64,000 bases of DNA, from assembly GCF_014066305.1 (NCBI RefSeq), contig NW_023501054.1, positions 505,001 through 569,000 of the forward strand. The letters are read 5' to 3'. Positions within the stretch are counted from its first letter, which is position 1; every line of letters starts with the position of its first letter. The stretch is from Letharia columbiana (taxonomy: Eukaryota; Ascomycota; Lecanoromycetes; Lecanorales; Parmeliaceae). A program made the position numbers and the translations under genes. This document shows, piece by piece, positions 58,740 through 64,000 of this stretch. The notes under the pieces were generated by a model. It worked only from the letters and a program-made list of their open reading frames with translations. It was not told where the DNA came from and searched no databases.

Positions 58740-60486
58740 CGATAATTAATAAATTCTAAGAAAGCGATAGCTATTCGATAACCGTCTAGGCCGAGGTAAT
58801 AAATTAGTCGAGAATTCTCCGCATATCAATAACGCGTCTCTTTTCTATTCTTCTTAATAACTCCACCATATCACGTCTACTATAGCTGACATTGCTATCT
58901 TACTTACTTCTAATAAGATAAAAATAGCTTAAGCCTTAAAGTATTAGAAAAGAGAAGCTTAGAGTAAGATAAGGAAGAAAAAGCTCGAGAAATATAATAA
59001 GCTTCTTGAAGATATATCTAAATTATTAGAGTATTAATTAATAGAAATTCTATATCGTAAAATCGTTAATCACCTTTCGAAAGATCTAAAAATTATTTTA
59101 TATTTAGTATTTTCTCTTATATAGACTACTATTATATAAAAAATACTTTATAATAATATTAATTTATATATCTCTTAATAGAGTACTCTTAATTCTACTT
59201 AAAAACCTTTTAAGATCTTAAAATTAAAAATCTTTATCGCTATTACTATCTATATAAAAATCTATTACTTTTTTACTATTTATAATTATTAGAGAAATAA
59301 TAATATTACTTTAATAGCTTCGATTATTACTAAATAAATAACTCGAAATCGCTATATTCTTCTTTATAGATATATTTATTACTCGAATTTCAATATAGAG
59401 AATAATTTTATTATTAAAAAGAATAGATATAAGAAGTCTATATAATATAGAAAGCTTCTTTTATTCGCTAATAAGATATAAAGTAATTAAAAGAAATTAT
59501 ATATCTTAAGTTTTTATTATATAATCGATAAATATATAATTAAGAAGATAAAATATATTTATTATTCTATTATAGCTTTAAGTAAGCTAATTAAAAAGAA
59601 ATATAAACTTTTCGTAATTAGTAATAAGAGTTTCCTCTATAATTATATATAGTATTCACCTATAAAAAATCTCGAGAATAAATTAAAAGTTAAATATCTC
59701 GAAGAAATATTAGCTATAATATTTAAATTAGCTATTAATATATTACTCTCTAACTCTATTCTCTTTATAAATAATAATTTTATCGAATTAAAGCTTACTA
59801 AAAAGCTAAAGATCTTAAGAATTATTATATATAAAACTATAAAGCTAAATCGAATAAATCTTTCAAAATTACTTATAGAGATAAAATAGATTTTTACTAA
59901 GAATATTCTATATAAAGTTTTTATTATAGTAATTTAAGACGATATTCTTATAGTAGCTTAATAGAATAATAACCTTATTTTAGCCCTTATTACTACCTAC
60001 GATATTAGAGAGATTAATAATATTATTATTAAAAAGAGAAAGTGTCTTAATAGAATAAGTATTAATAATTATATTATCTTATCTACTTTTAAAAAAAATA
60101 GAAATAATATTTAATAAAAGAATTTCGATATTTTAAGAATATTCTTCTATTATAACTTATATATAAAAGAGATTAATCGATTTAATATATTAATAATTAT
60201 ATATATTTCTTAGCGAGCTTATAATTAAATTTAAATATCTCTATTCACTTAGTATCTTAATAAGAATTTCTTTAATATTTTTAAACTCTATAAATCTATA
60301 GAAAAGAAGTATTAAAAGTATTAGAGTTTTCTAAAATAAATAATAGTAGATTTAATAAAGAATAAAGTATCTAATTGAAAAATTCCATCTCCGCTCGTAA
60401 TTATTACTCTCTCTAAGCTATTACGAGATAATTATAATTAATAAAATATAAAAGATAGTAGAATATATATATAGTATCGTATAGAT

Positions 60487-60765
60487 ATCAAGAATAGAGA
60501 TTTTAATAGAGAAATAAGTAGAAATAGAGAAAGTTCTCTTAGAATTAGCGGTGGCTATACTATATATAATATCTTTCTATATTATAAAGAAGATTATATA
60601 AAACGATTTTATAGTAGAAGAATTATAATAGAGTTTAAAGAGTAGATATAGCGCTTTTTTAATATATTATAATAGGGTAATAAAGTGTCATAGTATATTG
60701 TGATAGACAAAATTGGATTTATTATAGTTAGGCGGTTATCGGATAAAGAATCATACGTAGAAGTT
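60487..60765 (+). repeat. LTR-like direct repeat B, copy 2
   Basis: This is the diverged partner of 50083-50345. It is followed (60780-61400) by a plus-strand frame with stops that reads DIFVYSRFNNVIYSK and similar, possibly the start of a Copia-type gag. That reading is tentative. Confidence 0.45.
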
Positions 60766-62920
60766 CTTAAACGATTTCTTTTTATCTATTACTTCTATAT
60801 TAAGTTTAGAATCGAATATCTTAATATTCGATTTAATAATCTTATTATACGTTTCGAATATATTATCTAATTTATTAATTATTTCCTAGACGATTTAGTA
60901 TAGATTTAAGATATCTTCGTTTACTCTCGTTTTAATAACGTTATATATAGTAAACTTATAATAATCTTATATATAATTAATTTTCTTAAGTTTAATAGAG
61001 AAGATTATAGCGCTTTATTTAAACTTCGCTTTAAGATATTAACGCTAGCTATCTTACTTATTTCGATTATTAATATTATAAAAATTCGAGACGTTAAAAT
61101 ATTATTTATTTAATTCTATATTCTTTACGTAATTCGTAATAGAGGTATAGTATAAATTTCGATAAATACTATTAATGAAAATACTCGGCTAACGAGATAT
61201 AGATGTAATCTTTATATCTTCTTTATTAAAGTTTTTTAAATTAGCTAATATATAAGATTATATATTATTTTTTAAGCTATTAATCTTTAGATTCTTTACG
61301 CTTTAAGTCTTACTTAAGTTTCTTATTTTTAAGTAAGAATTTTTAATATAAAATTCTACGTTTTCTCTAGAAGCTTTTAATTTTCTATTAAATATATTAC
61401 TTCTTTTTTTATATTAGCTAATATAAAAATAAATTATTTTATTTTATTCTCTATATATCTAATATAAATTAAATAATTCTTTATATTATTCTAATAATCT
61501 TTAATATTATTAATTATAATATCTAATTATTTATTTATTTAAATTTTATTAAATAATATTTAAGTTTAATTAAGTTAAGCTAGTAATTATAAAACTAATA
61601 ATTAATATATAAATATTATAGATTAATTTATTAGACGTTTAAGATATATAATTAAAGTTATTTTTAATTTAATAATTTCTTCGATAACTATAATTCTATA
61701 ATTCTTCTTTTTTCTATAAAGCTTATTAGAGATTTTCTTCTTTTTCTACTTTTTAATTTATTTATATAGTATATTAAATAGCTCGCTTATATTATTAAGA
61801 TTCTTAACTATAGTATATATATATAAATTTAAAAAATTATTATTAGAGATAAGATTATTCTTAAGAATAGAAATTTTTTATTTTAGTATTAATATTAACG
61901 AGTTAAATAATAAATATCTAGATATAAAGCGATTACGTAATATAGAATAATTATTAAATAATATAAAAAAGTCGTTATTTAAGATCTCGTTAATATTACT
62001 CTTCTTATTATTATTATTATTTTAATCTATAATCTTATTATTACTAAATATATTATTCTTTCTCTTCTTATTACTTATTCTTATATTTAGATACTTATAA
62101 TCTTAATTATAATTTTATAAGTCTTATAGCTTCTTTTTCTTCGCTTATTTATTAATATTCTTTTTTACTTTATACTTCTATATTATTAGTTTTTAATTAT
62201 CTATTATTCGAGTTTATAGATCTTTATATATTTAATAACTATATCTTAATTTAGCGTTCTATTTAAGCTAATAGCGTCTTCGTTCTAAATATTTCTTTAT
62301 TCGACGATTAATACTATAAAAAGAAAACTCTATATTCTTTATATAGTTTTCTTATATTCTTATCTAAAATATACGTATCGATTTTACTTTATATCTCGCT
62401 TAATACTTTAAAATAACATTTATAAGAAAGATCTTATCGTCTTTTATTATACGTTTTTCTAAGATAAAATAATAATTAGATAATCTTTTAGAATAGCGTT
62501 TCTTTAATATATAGAGTTGAGATTAAGAGTTAATTAATATAGATTAATTATTATATAGCTTTATAGCGTTAAGATTATTTATTAATAGTAAGTTATTCTT
62601 ATTACTAGCTAACGATATATATACTCTCTCTTTATCTTTTTTACTTCGCTTATTATTCTTTCTTTTCTTCTAAAAAGACTTTAAGTTATATAGATTCTTC
62701 TCTTTTCGCTTATAAAGAGTTATATTTAGATATTACGAGATCGTAGTAATATTAAGAAATATATATATTATAAAAGATAGCTAACTTCTTAATAAAGTAA
62801 GATCGACTTTAGATAATTATAAGACGTCGATTATAGATATTTATATCTTTATAAACTATATAGCAAATATATTAATATCTAAAATATATTCTCGCTTAGT
62901 TATTTTATATAAGAGATATA

Positions 62921-63013
62921 TTAATATATATAATAGAATAAGATAGAGCTAAGTTAAAAATCTTAAATTTATATATATAGCTAATTATAAATTTAGAATT
63001 ACTACGCTCTTTA
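62921..63013 (+). repeat. Dispersed repeat family C, copy in the right block
   Basis: ATATATAATAGAATAAGATAG followed by TTAAATTTATATATATAGCT and TACTACGCTCTTT matches the copies at about 640, 7240 and 8010 in the left block. The two AT-rich blocks therefore share at least one repeat family. Confidence 0.75.
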
Positions 63014-64000
63014 TTACGAGCGTATTCTACTTAACTCTTAATCCTATAGCTAGCGAGCCTTAACGAAGATATCCTCTATTATACTATCTCTTCTACTCAC
63101 ATATATAATTCGATAGTCTTATTATTCTTATTCTATCTTATCTATACTAATATCGTATTTATACTAGTTCTAATATTATAATAAGACTCCTTTATATCCC
63201 CTCGGCGAAGAAAATTAACGAGTTTTTTACTTTTTACTCGAAGTAAGCGATCGAGTCTAATAAAGAAAACGCTGGGTATTTCTATCATATAGAAGACCCA
63301 TTATATATAAAAATCATAAACTATTTATATTATTCGAAAGAATCTATATTAGATAATCTACATTATTAACGATAGCTTAATTTATTAAAAAACGAGTTCT
63401 CTATATCGAATATAAGAAATTCTTCTCCGCTTCGTTCCTCGCAAAAAAATCTATTATCGGCTAATAGACCCTCGGCGAACTTTCTATTATTCGAAAGAAT
63501 ACTATTTAGAGTACTTATAGTCTTTATAATAACTTTATTAATTAAGAATCGAGTATTTCGAATATTATAGTTAAATATTAACGCTTAATATAGAGATCTA
63601 CTATCTTTCTCGACTCGTATACGCCTTTATAGTATCGAAGTTCTAGAGATCTCTTTATTCTATCGATATTTATAGTAATCCTCGACGGGGAAGCCTAGCT
63701 AAAATCGCTATTTTTACGTCTATCTTCTTCGCTTCGTTTTTATCTATATTTAATATATTATAAGTTTCTTAAATTCTTACTTAATTTCACCTATATTAAT
63801 ATCAAAATATCGTCTATTATATCGTCGATATAAGAATACTTTCTTTAGACTACGATCTTCTATATATTATAGCTAGCCTTATTCTATATACTATCTTATA
63901 TACGAAGATCTATATATGAGATATTTATCTTTAAATTCGCTATAACTTCGTATATTACGTATATAGCGATCTCTATTTACTAAGAACCTTTATTAGCGAT

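Larger units (their letters stand above)
49827..64000. repeat. Right AT-rich, RIP-degraded transposon block
   Basis: The base composition and CpA/TpG loss are as in the left block. No intact open frames remain. Recognisable content: Gypsy pol remnants on the minus strand (52800-55200), two pairs of direct repeats that look like LTRs, a less mutated stretch at 57580-57960, and one copy of dispersed family C (62921-63013). The rest is mutated beyond recognition by eye. The block runs off the window. Confidence 0.9.

Noticed and set aside
60880..60905. FLDDLV reading on the plus strand as a second reverse transcriptase active site
   Set aside because: The flanking sequence does not follow reverse transcriptase motifs and fits a gag-like region better.

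Overview
The window is from a filamentous ascomycete (Pezizomycotina). Its genes have short 52-154 nt GT-AG introns, encode secreted and detoxification enzymes typical of such fungi, and sit in DNA of roughly 50% GC. On both sides lie very AT-rich blocks that look destroyed by repeat-induced point mutation (RIP). For example, positions 601-840 contain no CpA or TpG dinucleotide, while several CpG remain. I cannot name the genus.

Layout. 1-9215 is an AT-rich block of mutated repeats, with one unmutated island (3340-4040) that carries a small terminal-inverted-repeat element. 9216-49494 is the gene-bearing segment. 49495-64000 is a second AT-rich block. There a minus-strand Ty3/Gypsy retrotransposon can still be recognised by reverse transcriptase and integrase remnants, together with two pairs of LTR-like direct repeats. 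A-rich low-complexity tracts lie at 1-318, 8868-9214 and 49495-49826, at block edges.

Genes I support in the middle segment: an old yellow enzyme (9639-10748 +); a galactose-oxidase-type copper radical oxidase with one frameshift (17525-19847 +); a cysteine-rich secreted protein (22657-23289 +); a GST-like protein (28816-29666 +); an MFS drug/polyamine-type transporter (33219-35110 +); a SAP-domain protein (39890-40849 +); a secreted or anchored protein built from an internal duplication (41474-42526 +); a SurE-type acid phosphatase (45074-46080 -); and a DUF4185-type beta-propeller protein (46982-48379 -). Exon boundaries were worked out by frame continuity.

Between them are broken genes. 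These include a fungal F-box/2EXR-like gene with an in-frame TAG and a frameshift (12255-13257 -), a multiply frameshifted relic of a fungal family of unknown function (30381-30975 +), a 197-codon frame with three stops (31565-32155 +), and smaller candidates. Several stops and changes fit C-to-T at CpA, which suggests, but does not prove, that RIP or a similar process also touched this segment.

The genes do not form an obvious operon-like or biosynthetic cluster. Together they suggest carbohydrate oxidation and hydrolysis, phosphate scavenging, detoxification and export, as in a plant-associated or saprobic fungus. Large parts (13.7-17.5 kb, 19.9-22.6 kb, 24.5-28.7 kb, 36.7-39.8 kb) hold no gene I can recognise. 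I found no convincing novel multi-gene system; the best leads are listed in the findings.
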